A stretch of DNA of 64,000 bases from the NCBI GenBank assembly GCA_030696045.1, contig JAUYNO010000067.1:1-64000 (forward strand). The letters run 5' to 3'. Both the position numbers and the translations under genes were made by a program. The notes under the pieces are model-generated. The model was not told the DNA's origin, did not search any database, and worked only from the letters and a program-made list of their open reading frames with translations. Numbering within the stretch: the first letter of the stretch is position 1; each line of letters begins with the position of its first letter. This DNA comes from Stagnimonas sp. GTDB taxonomy: Bacteria; Pseudomonadota; Gammaproteobacteria; Nevskiales; Nevskiaceae. Positions 27,972-36,718 of the stretch are shown here, piece after piece.

Positions 27972-29780
27972 TCAGCGGGCGTAGATCGCGGTCGCGACTT
28001 GCTTGACCTCGACCCCAACGGCGGTACCGCCGATGTTCAGTTCGGTGCCTTCGAGCAGGGGAATGAACTGGGCCGCCAGCAGATTGAGCAGCTGCTGGAT
28101 CTGGTCGCTGATCGGGGTCAGGACTTGCGCCTGCAAGGTCGAGTCGACCAGGCCGTTGAGCAGGGGCGACAGGCCGCCGAGCCCGACCACCCGCAACTGC
28201 ACATCGCCGACGGCGGTCGGGATCGAGCGCACCGCCTCGCTGGTGCTGACGCCGCCCACCGTGGCCGCCGAGCCGTCGCACTGGGTCGCCTGGCCCGGCC
28301 TCGGCCAGGGCGGACCGCTAAAGCACAGTGCATGGTCGCGCTGGTCGCCGATCTCGAAGGGGCCGGCGCTGACTTCGATGGTGACCACCTGGCCGGCCAC
28401 GGCGGCGGGCAAGGGCACACCGGGCAGCAACTCGGCCAGGGGCAGCGACAGCAGCTGCGCCGGTTCCACCGTGATCTGGCCGCTGTCGGACTGGTAGTCG
28501 CGCACCCGACCGATGCTGATGCTGGCGCCGCCGCCGTGGGCCTGCATGCTGACCGTGGCCTTCTCCAGACCGCGCCGGGGGCACTGCACTTCGGTTACCT
28601 GCGCGCCCTGGCCGCGCACCGTGATCGACACCGGCAGCTTCAGCGGGGCGCCGGTGAGCGGGTTGGCCAGGTTCACCTCCAGCTGCGCCAGGCCGCCGAC
28701 GCTGGCGGCGCCGTCGCTGCTGTCGACCGAGGTGTTGTCGAGCCCGGGGATATAGGACCCTGGCTGGGACGAGCCGGGCTTGGTAATGGTGAGCGTGGTG
28801 TTGCCCAGCGGCGGCGGCAAATCAATCGGGAACTGGATCGGCCCCGGTCCGGCGACGGCATCGGCGATGCTGGCCAGCAGGCTGCCGACATTGACCGTGG
28901 CCTGGTCGTACAGGGCTTCCGGCAGCTCCGCCGGCAGGCCCAGCAGGTCGGCCGGCACCACCATTACCACCCCGCGCCCGGCTTCGGCGGCAGCGGCGTA
29001 GGTGGTCACTGCGGCGGCCGCCGCGCTGTCGCCAGTCTCGTCGAGCGCGGCCAGCAGCAGGTCGAGCAGGCCCAGCTGGGAAATCGGCGTGCTGAGATCG
29101 GGCAGATCGACACCGGCCGTGGCCTGCGCCTGGACCAGCTGCCCCACCGTGACATTGGCCTCGCTGGTGGCTCGGTAGCCGGCCAGGCTCAGGTTCAGGC
29201 TGCTGCCCAGCTGGTTGCCGAAGTAGCGGTTGGCGATGTCCGGCGCCCGCAGGCCGGCGGTCTGCCCCAGGGCGTACTGCGCCAGCACCAGCGAGCTGGC
29301 GGCGGCGCGCACCTGCAGGGTCTTGCCGCTGGCGCCGGAAAACAGCGGCAGCACCCGGGCCGGGCTGGCTTGACTGAGCGTCACCTGGATGGAATCGCGC
29401 GGCCGAACCGGATTGTTCGGCGCCTCCAGGAACTCGAACAGATCGCCGTTCTTGATCTTGCGGCCGGCCCGTACCACAACGCTGATCCCGGTCGGCATGT
29501 TGTTGCGGCGCAGGCTGTCGTGTGCCTCGGCGCTAGCGGTGTCGAAATCGACCGGCCCGATCAGGCAGCCACCGGCCACCCGGGCGGCGTCGACCGCGGC
29601 CAGATCCGCAAGCTTCTGCAGGTTCCGCTGGGCGTTGTAGAGGCGGGCGACGTCGATGGCGAAGGCCATCGCCAGCAGGAAGGCCAGCAGGGTAACGCCG
29701 ACGAAAACCGCAGCGACGCCGCGCTGCCGGTCGCGCCCCTGCTGGCGGCGGCGCCTAGTTGCCGGAGTCGCCACTGCCAC
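27972..29780 (-). CDS. tadG: Tad pilus pseudopilin-like protein TadG
   Basis: 602-aa protein with a basic start, then QRGVAAVFVGVTLLAFLLAMAFAIDVARLYNAQRNLQKLADLAAVDAA, the TadE/G-type N-terminal helix that inserts in the membrane with the rest outside. The remainder is a long secreted region rich in Ala, Gly and Leu with two Cys (VQCPRRG, ALCFSG, TQCDG). TadG proteins help Flp pilus assembly or anchoring. GTG start at 29780 overlaps the DUF3613 gene end by 26 bases. The next gene starts 4 bases after its stop. Confidence 0.8.
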   Translation of the reverse strand: MAVATPATRRRRQQGRDRQRGVAAVFVGVTLLAFLLAMAFAIDVARLYNAQRNLQKLADLAAVDAARVAGGCLIGPVDFDTASAEAHDSLRRNNMPTGISVVVRAGRKIKNGDLFEFLEAPNNPVRPRDSIQVTLSQASPARVLPLFSGASGKTLQVRAAASSLVLAQYALGQTAGLRAPDIANRYFGNQLGSSLNLSLAGYRATSEANVTVGQLVQAQATAGVDLPDLSTPISQLGLLDLLLAALDETGDSAAAAAVTTYAAAAEAGRGVVMVVPADLLGLPAELPEALYDQATVNVGSLLASIADAVAGPGPIQFPIDLPPPLGNTTLTITKPGSSQPGSYIPGLDNTSVDSSDGAASVGGLAQLEVNLANPLTGAPLKLPVSITVRGQGAQVTEVQCPRRGLEKATVSMQAHGGGASISIGRVRDYQSDSGQITVEPAQLLSLPLAELLPGVPLPAAVAGQVVTIEVSAGPFEIGDQRDHALCFSGPPWPRPGQATQCDGSAATVGGVSTSEAVRSIPTAVGDVQLRVVGLGGLSPLLNGLVDSTLQAQVLTPISDQIQQLLNLLAAQFIPLLEGTELNIGGTAVGVEVKQVATAIYAR

Positions 29781-30234
29781 CCTGCCCGCCCGAACCTCCG
29801 GAACCGCTGGAGCCGGAACCGGAACCGCCGCCCTGGCGCCGGAACTGATCGGGAATCGGGTACTTGAAGCTGTTCAGGTAGCGTTGATAGACCAGATCGG
29901 CGACCTCGCCCGGCATGGGCTGGGCGGCACCGACGGCGGCACTGCCGCTGGCCTGCAGGTCCAGCCAGGCGCGGGTATCGCCACCACTGGCGGGCTTGCC
30001 AGCAGCGGCCGGGGCCGCAGCATCGCTGACCTCGACCGCGGCGGCCGACTCGGCACCGGCTTCGCTGCTCGCCACTGCGGCGGGTGCGCCAGCCTCGGTG
30101 GCGGCGGGAGGGAAGGGCTCCATTGGCTGATCGGAACTGAACTGGCGCTGGTCGGGCTGGGCTCCGGCAAGCGGGGCCAGCGCCAGCAGCAGGCTGGCGA
30201 CGAACAGGGAGTGACGGGCTTGGCGGGATTTCAT
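29755..30234 (-). CDS. DUF3613 protein of the tad locus
   Basis: 159-aa protein with a signal peptide (SLLLALAPLAGAQ), a low-complexity Ala/Glu-rich middle and the conserved DUF3613 block DTRAWLDLQASGSAA followed by PMPGEVADLVYQRYLNSFKYPIP. The C-terminal 25 residues are nearly all Gly and Ser. DUF3613 genes are known beside tad clusters in proteobacteria, role unknown; periplasmic location is predicted. The start overlaps the tadD stop by ATGA. Confidence 0.78.
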   Translation of the reverse strand: MKSRQARHSLFVASLLLALAPLAGAQPDQRQFSSDQPMEPFPPAATEAGAPAAVASSEAGAESAAAVEVSDAAAPAAAGKPASGGDTRAWLDLQASGSAAVGAAQPMPGEVADLVYQRYLNSFKYPIPDQFRRQGGGSGSGSSGSGGSGGQGGSGDSGN

Positions 30235-30971
30235 CCTGCACCTCCGGTGCGGCCGAGCGGGGCAGTGCCGCCGGCCTTGGGTTGAGTAGTCGGGCTCTGC
30301 AAACTCAAGGCCTGCAGGCGCAGGCGCGCCAGCAGGGGTTCATCGACGCCGGTGCTGCTGGCGATCCGGCGGACCGCCGCCTCGTCACGCATCAGCATCA
30401 GCAGGATCAGCAGATTGTTGCGGCTCTTGGGCTCGCCCGGTGCCAGCTCGGCAGCGGTGGCCAGCTCGATGCGGGCTTCGCTGTAGCGGCGCGCCTTCAT
30501 CAGGGCATAGCCGAGGTCGTTGCGGATATCGACGTCGGTGGGTCGCAGCGCCGAGGCCTTGCGCAGCTGCACGATGGCCTGCGCCAGATCACCGCTGGCA
30601 TGGATGCGGCCCAGGCCATGGTAGGCCTGTGCCGCCTGAGCGCCGTCCAGCAGGCCCTGGTAGAGCGCTGCCGCCGCACGGTCCTGACCCAGGTTGCGCC
30701 GGGCGTCGGCTTCCAGCAGGCGCAGCTCGGCCGAGTCGCCGTGGCTGCGCCGATCCTCCTGCAGATGCGCCAGCGCCGCGTAGTAGTGCCCCTGCTGCAT
30801 CAGCGCCCGCACCGCCTCGGTGTAGACGCCGGCGGCGTCCGACTCGGCCTCGGCCTTGGCCCGGGGCTGACCGATGGGATCGTCCAGCTTGCGGATCTGG
30901 GCGCCGCAGCCGGACAAGACCAGCGCCAGCGCCGCGCCGCCCAGCAGCCCGCCATGCACGGAGCAGTTCAT
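30231..30971 (-). CDS. tadD: Tad pilus assembly lipoprotein TadD (TPR)
   Basis: 246-aa lipoprotein: lipobox LVLSGCG puts the lipid-bearing Cys at about residue 22. Four or so TPR-type helix pairs follow, for example YTEAVRALMQQGHYYAALAHL and the pair containing IRNDLGYALMKARRYSEAR. TadD is an outer-membrane-associated pilotin or scaffold for the Flp pilus secretin. It overlaps tadC upstream and the DUF3613 gene downstream by ATGA. Confidence 0.85.
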   Translation of the reverse strand: MNCSVHGGLLGGAALALVLSGCGAQIRKLDDPIGQPRAKAEAESDAAGVYTEAVRALMQQGHYYAALAHLQEDRRSHGDSAELRLLEADARRNLGQDRAAAALYQGLLDGAQAAQAYHGLGRIHASGDLAQAIVQLRKASALRPTDVDIRNDLGYALMKARRYSEARIELATAAELAPGEPKSRNNLLILLMLMRDEAAVRRIASSTGVDEPLLARLRLQALSLQSPTTQPKAGGTAPLGRTGGAG

Positions 30972-31903
30972 CCGCCGCCGCCCAGCGAGGACAGCGCCCG
31001 GAACATCGAAACCACCGCCGGGCCGGCGACGAAGATCAGCAGCGCCGGGAAGAAGAACAGCACCATCACCACGGTCATGCGGCCGGAGATCAGATTGACC
31101 TTCTCGCGCAGGTCCAGGCCGCGCCTCACCTCGAGCACGCCGAGCACTTCCAGCAGCGGCTCGCGCACCTCGCCACCGTAACGGTCGACCTGGCGCAGGA
31201 CGCCGAGGATGCCGCTGAGATCGCTGACCTCCATCGCATCACCGAGATTCTTGAGCACCGCCGAGGTTTCGGCGCCGGCCTCGATCTGGCGCACCACCAG
31301 CTCGAATTCGGTGCCTAGTTCCGGCAATACGCCGCGGCCTTCGCGCACCAGGCTGGCGAAGGCCTGGCGGATCGACAGGCCGGCCTCGAACAGCAGCACC
31401 AGCAGATGCACCAGCAAGGGCACCTCGCGGGCGATGCGGTCGCGCCGGCGCTTGGCCGCCGAGCGCAGGATCCAGCGCGGCATCAGCAGCGACACCACCC
31501 CCAGCGCGGCGCTGACCAGCAGGGCCTTGGGAAACGGCAGGCTGCTGACGGTCCAGACCAGGATCACCAGCACCCCCGCCACCAGCGGCAACACCGCCTG
31601 CAGTGCGTAGAACGCCAGCCGTCGCTCGGCCCCGCGCCAGCCGGCCTGGGCCAGCAGCCGCGGCGTCTCGCCTTCCTTGTCGACCCATTGCTCGACGTTC
31701 TTGCCGGTACGCGCCAGGCCCTGCACGGCGGCATTGCCGGGACCGCCCTCGAATTCCTCGACCGGCGCATCCTGGCCCAGGACGCGGCGTTGCAGGCGCC
31801 GGTCCTGACGCGACTGCGCGCCGAGCAGGAACAGCAGGGCCAGCGTGCCCACCGCCAGCACGATGGCGACCGCCACCACCAGACCGAAGGCGCCGGCGTT
31901 CAT
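30968..31903 (-). CDS. tadC: Tad pilus inner-membrane platform protein TadC
   Basis: 311-aa GspF-family membrane protein. An N-terminal span (LVVAVAIVLAVGTLALLFLLG), a middle pair (VLPLVAGVLVILVWTVSSLPFPKALLVSAALGV), the conserved cytoplasmic block VPLLVHLLVLLFEAGLSIRQAFA, and a C-terminal span. With TadB it forms the platform moved by the TadA ATPase. ATG 31903 overlaps the tadB stop. Confidence 0.9.
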   Translation of the reverse strand: MNAGAFGLVVAVAIVLAVGTLALLFLLGAQSRQDRRLQRRVLGQDAPVEEFEGGPGNAAVQGLARTGKNVEQWVDKEGETPRLLAQAGWRGAERRLAFYALQAVLPLVAGVLVILVWTVSSLPFPKALLVSAALGVVSLLMPRWILRSAAKRRRDRIAREVPLLVHLLVLLFEAGLSIRQAFASLVREGRGVLPELGTEFELVVRQIEAGAETSAVLKNLGDAMEVSDLSGILGVLRQVDRYGGEVREPLLEVLGVLEVRRGLDLREKVNLISGRMTVVMVLFFFPALLIFVAGPAVVSMFRALSSLGGGG

Positions 31904-32832
31904 GTGTCGTCGCCCTCGCTGTCGCGCATCATGCTGAACAGTACGGCGACGCCGGCGATCTGCAGCAACACCGAGGCGACCAGCAGCCAGCGGCCGGTGG
32001 GGTCTTCCCACATGGTGGCGTAGTACGCCTTGTTCTTGCTGAAGATGTAGAACGACAGCGACACCGGGATGATCGCCAGCACCACCGCCGAGAAGCGGGT
32101 CTCGGCGGTCAGCGCCCGCAGCTCACGGGCGGCGACATCGCGCTGACGGATGTTGGTGATCAGGCTCTTCAGCACATGGCGCAGCGAGCCGCCGTACTTG
32201 CGGTTGATGGCGGCCGCCAGCGCCATGACCCGAAGGTCGCGCAGGCGGTGCACGCCGCCGGCCTCGGTCAGCACGGTCTCCAGCGGCGCGCCCAGGCGCA
32301 CCTGCCGGCCGATGCTGATGAACAGCGGCCGGATCGGGTCCGGCGCCTCGCGGGCGGCGGCGGCCAGCGACTCTTCCAGGGTGTTGCCGGCCGACAGCAC
32401 CCGCATCACGCCTTCGAGGAAGGTGGGCAGCTGCTCGACGATCTTGCGGCGCCGGCGCGCGGCGTTGCGCGACAGCACGCCGAACACGATCACCTCCGCC
32501 AGGCCGATGGCGAGCGCGCCAGCCAGCGGCCCGAACATCAGCAGCAAGACCGGAATCAGTGCGGCGAACAGCAGCAGGCCGCGGCCGATGCTTTCCGGCG
32601 GCAGCTCGATGCCGGCACGCCAGAACAGGTGACTGACCGCGCGCACCACCGGGTTGCCCAGCTCCGGCGTCGCGGCCCCGAACTTGTCGTTGGCGGCATC
32701 CTCGCCGAGCACCCGCATGCGCAGGTTGACCTCGTCAGCGCGGGTATTGGCGTTGAGCTTGAACAGCAGCAGCACAGCGCCGGCGGCGAGCAGGAGCGCC
32801 GCCAGGAACACCAGCAGGATGGGCGTGGTCAC
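31900..32832 (-). CDS. tadB: Tad pilus inner-membrane platform protein TadB
   Basis: 310-aa GspF-family membrane protein paired with TadC. Membrane spans at the N terminus (ILLVFLAALLLAAGAVLLLFK), at about 88-120 and two near the C terminus, with the cytoplasmic EQLPTFLEGVMRVLSAGNTLEESLA motif region between. GTG start overlaps the tadA stop by four bases. Confidence 0.9.
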   Translation of the reverse strand: MTTPILLVFLAALLLAAGAVLLLFKLNANTRADEVNLRMRVLGEDAANDKFGAATPELGNPVVRAVSHLFWRAGIELPPESIGRGLLLFAALIPVLLLMFGPLAGALAIGLAEVIVFGVLSRNAARRRRKIVEQLPTFLEGVMRVLSAGNTLEESLAAAAREAPDPIRPLFISIGRQVRLGAPLETVLTEAGGVHRLRDLRVMALAAAINRKYGGSLRHVLKSLITNIRQRDVAARELRALTAETRFSAVVLAIIPVSLSFYIFSKNKAYYATMWEDPTGRWLLVASVLLQIAGVAVLFSMMRDSEGDDT

Positions 32833-34052
32833 GGTGCCTGGACTCCGCGCAGGTCCTGTCGCTCGCCGGTCAGCACGTCGTAGCGGAACAGGTCCCGCAG
32901 GTGCAGCTGCTCACCATCCAGGCCGGTGACCTCGGTGACCGCCAGCAGCTTGCGCGCGCCGTTGGCCAGGCGGGCGACCTGCACGAACAGGTGGATGGAG
33001 GATGCGATCTGGCTGCGGAAGGTCAGCGCGCTGCCGGTATAGCCGGCGAAGCCGGCCAGCAGCTCCAGACGGCTGATGGCGTCGCGGGTGGAATTGGCGT
33101 GCAGCGTGGTCATCGAGCCGTCGTGACCGGTGTTCATCGCCTGCAACATGTCCAGCACCTCGTCGCCGCGCACCTCGCCGACGATGATGCGGTCCGGCCG
33201 CATGCGCAGGGCGTTGCGCACCAGATCGCGGGCGGTGACGGCGCGCTGCCCTTCCAGGTTGGGCGGGCGGGTTTCCAGCCGCACCACGTGGGAGTTCTCC
33301 AGCCTCAACTCGGCGGCGTCCTCGATGGTGATGACGCGCTCGCCATCCGGAATCCACTGGCTGATCAGATTCAGGAAGGTGGTCTTGCCGGAGCCGGTGC
33401 CGCCCACCACGATCAGGTTGGCGCGGTCCCGCACCCGTTGTTGCAGGTATTCCAGCTCGGCGGCGCTGACGGTGTCGAAGCGCAGCAGGTCCTCGGCGGT
33501 GAGCGCGGTCTTGCGGAACTTGCGGATCGACAGGCAGGGGCCGTTGAGGGCAATCGGCGGGATGATGGCGTTGACGCGCGAGCCATCGGGCAGGCGGGCG
33601 TCGACCATCGGCGTCGATTCATCGACCCGGCGCCCGATGGGCGCCAGGATGCGCTGGATCACGCGGATCACGTGCGAATCGTTGGTGAAGCGCACCGGCG
33701 CGCTGGCGAGCACGCCACCGCGCTCGACGAACACCGCTTCCGGGCCGTTGACGACGATGTCGTTGACGCTGTCGTCGTCGACCAGGTACTGGATCGGCCC
33801 GAAGCCGATCAGCTCGTGGCGGGCGTCGGCGGCCAGGGCCTCGGATTCGCGCTGATTGACCGGCAGGCGGTTGTCGAGCACGTAGCGGCGCACTTGCTCG
33901 CCGACGAAGCGCTCCAGCTTGTCCTCAGCCCAGGTGCTGATGTCGAGATCGCGCTCCTCGATCTGCTGGATCAGGAAGCGGTGCAGGTTGCCCTTCAGCG
34001 TCTGATATTGGTCAGAAAGCCGAAAGCGCTGGACTAGGTCCGGGGTCGACAT
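32829..34052 (-). CDS. tadA: Tad pilus assembly ATPase TadA/CpaF
   Basis: 407-aa secretion ATPase of the VirB11/CpaF class that powers Flp pilus polymerisation. N-terminal helical domain with YLVDDDSVNDIVVNGPEAVF, Walker A GGTGSGKTTFLN near residue 212, ITIEDAAEL, and GEVRGDEVLDMLQAMNTGHDGSM with the Walker B and His-box regions. ATG at 34052 begins MSTPDLVQRF; longer readings upstream overlap cpaE in a non-coding frame. Confidence 0.95.
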   Translation of the reverse strand: MSTPDLVQRFRLSDQYQTLKGNLHRFLIQQIEERDLDISTWAEDKLERFVGEQVRRYVLDNRLPVNQRESEALAADARHELIGFGPIQYLVDDDSVNDIVVNGPEAVFVERGGVLASAPVRFTNDSHVIRVIQRILAPIGRRVDESTPMVDARLPDGSRVNAIIPPIALNGPCLSIRKFRKTALTAEDLLRFDTVSAAELEYLQQRVRDRANLIVVGGTGSGKTTFLNLISQWIPDGERVITIEDAAELRLENSHVVRLETRPPNLEGQRAVTARDLVRNALRMRPDRIIVGEVRGDEVLDMLQAMNTGHDGSMTTLHANSTRDAISRLELLAGFAGYTGSALTFRSQIASSIHLFVQVARLANGARKLLAVTEVTGLDGEQLHLRDLFRYDVLTGERQDLRGVQAP

Positions 34053-34068
34053 GGCATCCCGGGGGGCG

Positions 34069-35277
34069 CTAGCGGAACAGCCGGCCGAGCAGGCCGTTGC
34101 CGCCGGCCTCGACGGTGGCGCTCTCGCCCACCAGCAGCGCCCCGGCGAGCTTGCGCACGGCGTCGCAGTAGGGGTCCTTGGGCGCAATCGAGAACAGCGG
34201 CTCGCCCGAATTCATCGCCTGGATGCGGTTGAAACCCTCGGTGGTCAGGGTCGCCAACAGCGGCAGGTCGAACAGCTGCGACAGATTGGCCGGCTCCAGG
34301 CCCAGACGGCGCCGGTAGTTGTCGACCACCAGGCCCACCCGGTCCAGCGCAACGTCTTCCAGGCGCAGGGCACGCAGCAGGTACTTGGTCTGGCGCGACT
34401 TCAGGATCGACTGGTCGGTGACCATCAGCACCCGGTCCGACTGACCGATGGCGGCGCGCGATACCGCGGTGCCGCTCTGGCCGTCGATGGCCACCACCAC
34501 CACCTGGAACAGACTGCGCAGCACGCTCAGCAGGCGCGCGAAATCGTCCGCAGGCATTTGCGGGCGGCCGATGCCGTCTTCCGGCAGCGACAGCAGGTAG
34601 AGCCCGCTGGAATGCTTGGTGAAGGCGGTATCGACCAGGGTCTGGTCGCAGCGGTGCACGTCGGCGACCGCGTCGATCAGGCTGTAGGTGGGCGACAGGT
34701 TGAGGAAGATCGAGCCGGCCCCGGCCGGCATCGCGGCATCGACCAGCAGCACCCGCTCGCCGCTGCGCGCGCGTTCGGCGAAGCAGAGCGAGAGATGGCT
34801 GGCGAGAAAGGCAATGGTCTCGTGCGGCTGGGCGCCGACCACGGTGAACAGCCGACCCTGGCCGCCGCTGGCGGCCACCGCTGCCAGCGAAGCCGAGCTG
34901 GCCCGGCGCAGCAACTTGCCGACCTGGCTGGCGAGCTTGGCGTCGTCCCGCCGCAGCACGAAGAAATCCCGCGCGCCCGAGCGCATGGCGGTAAGCACCG
35001 TGGTGGCGTTCTCGCTGGAACCCATGCCGACCACCGGCAACTCGGGAAAGCGCTCGACCACCGCTTCGACCAGGAGCGCGCGCTCCTGGGCGTTGTAGTC
35101 CTCGAAGTCACAGAACAGCAGGTCGACCTTGCCCATCCGCTCCAGGCGGCCGAGCAGGTCGGCGGCGTCGTCGGGACGGCCGAAGCTGCATTCCACGCTG
35201 CTGCCGAGGGCGGCTTGCAGCCAGGGCTGATAGGCCGGGTCGTCGGCGATGACGAAGGCAGTGGCTTTTGCGCTCAT
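34069..35277 (-). CDS. cpaE: Tad pilus localisation protein CpaE/TadZ
   Basis: 402-aa protein with an N-terminal receiver-like domain (KVDLLFCDFEDYNA, VVGMGSSENATTVLTAMRSGARDFF) and a C-terminal MinD/ParA-like domain (VLLVDAAMPAGAGS, YSLIDAV, VLMVTDQSILKSRQTK). The usual P-loop KGGVGKT is replaced by VVGAQPHETIAFLA, with no signature Lys, so ATP hydrolysis is doubtful. Atypical P-loops are known in TadZ, which positions the pilus machine at a pole. 16-bp gap to tadA. Confidence 0.88.
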   Translation of the reverse strand: MSAKATAFVIADDPAYQPWLQAALGSSVECSFGRPDDAADLLGRLERMGKVDLLFCDFEDYNAQERALLVEAVVERFPELPVVGMGSSENATTVLTAMRSGARDFFVLRRDDAKLASQVGKLLRRASSASLAAVAASGGQGRLFTVVGAQPHETIAFLASHLSLCFAERARSGERVLLVDAAMPAGAGSIFLNLSPTYSLIDAVADVHRCDQTLVDTAFTKHSSGLYLLSLPEDGIGRPQMPADDFARLLSVLRSLFQVVVVAIDGQSGTAVSRAAIGQSDRVLMVTDQSILKSRQTKYLLRALRLEDVALDRVGLVVDNYRRRLGLEPANLSQLFDLPLLATLTTEGFNRIQAMNSGEPLFSIAPKDPYCDAVRKLAGALLVGESATVEAGGNGLLGRLFR

Positions 35278-35299
35278 GGGGGAGGCCGGCAGGACTGCG

Positions 35300-36718
35300 C
35301 TATTTGCTGAAGCCGTAGGTTTCGTTCTCGAACTTGCCGGTCTCCAGGAACATCAGCTCGGCGAACGAGGGCTTGTAGGCCTCGGTGCTGGCGCCCGGCA
35401 AGGCCGGCCGGCGGGCATCGCGCGACAGCGGCCGCACCAGCCGGGGAGTCACCACCATCACCAGTTCCTTCTGCTCGCGGTTGACGCTGGTGTTCTTGAA
35501 GAAGGCCCCGATCACCGGCAGGTCACCCAGCCAGGGCACCTTGCTGACGTTGTTGATCAGGTTGTTGCTGACCAGACCGGAAATCACGAAGCTCTCGCCG
35601 TCACCCAGTTCCACCGTGGTATCGGTGCGCCGCACCGTGAGCGCCGGCACCGACACGCCGGAAGTGGTGATGCCGGCGGAGAAGTCGAGGTCGCTGACCT
35701 CGGGCGCAACCTTCAGCGCAATGCGATCGCGCGACAATACGGTCGGGGTCAGTGACAGCCGCACGCCAAACTCGCGGTACTGGATGGTGATGCCACCGGT
35801 GGTGCCGCCCTGGCTGACCGGGACCGGGAACTCGCCGCCGGCCAGGAAGCTGGCGGTCTGCCCGCTCATGGCAGTCAGGGTCGGCTCAGCATAGGTACGG
35901 GCCAGGCCCTTGCCTTCCAGGAAGCTGAGGATGCCCAGCAGGCCCTGGCGCGGGTCGCCGATGATGAGGTTGAAGGCGCTGGCAATCGGCGGCGCCATGT
36001 CGAATTGATAGCCGGTGCCGGTGGCTCCACCATTCGAGATGCTGCTGACCGAACCCGGCGACAGCACGCCGGCGGTGGTGTTGCCGGAATTCTTGATGGC
36101 GCTGAGGCCGAACTGCTGCAGGGTGCTGCGCTTGACCTCGACGATCTTGACCTCGGTCATCACCTGGGTTTCAAGATCAACATTGCTGCGATCAGCGAGC
36201 TTGATCGGCTTGTCGGTTCCCAGGGTGCGCTGCGCCTCCACCTCGGCGCCGATCTTGGCGCGACGGTGCGCCAGCAGGTTGGGGCTGGTGCCGCTCAGAC
36301 CGTCCTGGACATCGCTCTTGGTGCCGGCGGTTTCCGGATCGACCAGCTTGGGCTTGAGCGGATCCACGGCCGGACCGACCCGGAGCCGGAACTCCTGCGC
36401 CGTGGCCACGCCCTTGGGCCAGATCAGCAGGCTGGTGAGCCCCGACTTCTTGCCGGTGATCAGCACCTCGCGGCGGTTCAGCACGGTGACTTCCGCCACC
36501 GCCGGGTCGCCCACGGCGACGCGTGCCACCGCTTCCGGCTGGCGGATCAGCTTGTGCACGCCCACTTCCACCGCGATCACCCGGCTGTCGCCGGGCGCGG
36601 CGGCCTGGCTGGCGGGGATCGTCAGCAGACCGGTCGCGAGCAGCAGTAGCGCCGCCCGCGACGCCGACCACAGCGAGGAGGGATTTGGTTTCTGTGAGCG
36701 TTTCTGTGAGCGCTTCAT
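35300..36718 (-). CDS. cpaC: Flp pilus outer-membrane secretin CpaC/RcpA
   Basis: 472-aa secretin that forms the outer-membrane pore. Signal peptide (LLLATGLLTIPASQA), N-terminal BON/secretin-associated part (DSRVIAVEVGVHKLIRQPEAVARVAVGDPAVA, then EVLITGKKSGLTSLLIW), and a C-terminal secretin domain with YAEPTLTAMSGQTASFLAGGEFPVP and VPWLGDLPVIGAFFKN. The start lies four bases into the cpaB end. The N terminus carries a short repeat (KRSQKRSQKP). Confidence 0.93.
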   Translation of the reverse strand: MKRSQKRSQKPNPSSLWSASRAALLLLATGLLTIPASQAAAPGDSRVIAVEVGVHKLIRQPEAVARVAVGDPAVAEVTVLNRREVLITGKKSGLTSLLIWPKGVATAQEFRLRVGPAVDPLKPKLVDPETAGTKSDVQDGLSGTSPNLLAHRRAKIGAEVEAQRTLGTDKPIKLADRSNVDLETQVMTEVKIVEVKRSTLQQFGLSAIKNSGNTTAGVLSPGSVSSISNGGATGTGYQFDMAPPIASAFNLIIGDPRQGLLGILSFLEGKGLARTYAEPTLTAMSGQTASFLAGGEFPVPVSQGGTTGGITIQYREFGVRLSLTPTVLSRDRIALKVAPEVSDLDFSAGITTSGVSVPALTVRRTDTTVELGDGESFVISGLVSNNLINNVSKVPWLGDLPVIGAFFKNTSVNREQKELVMVVTPRLVRPLSRDARRPALPGASTEAYKPSFAELMFLETGKFENETYGFSK

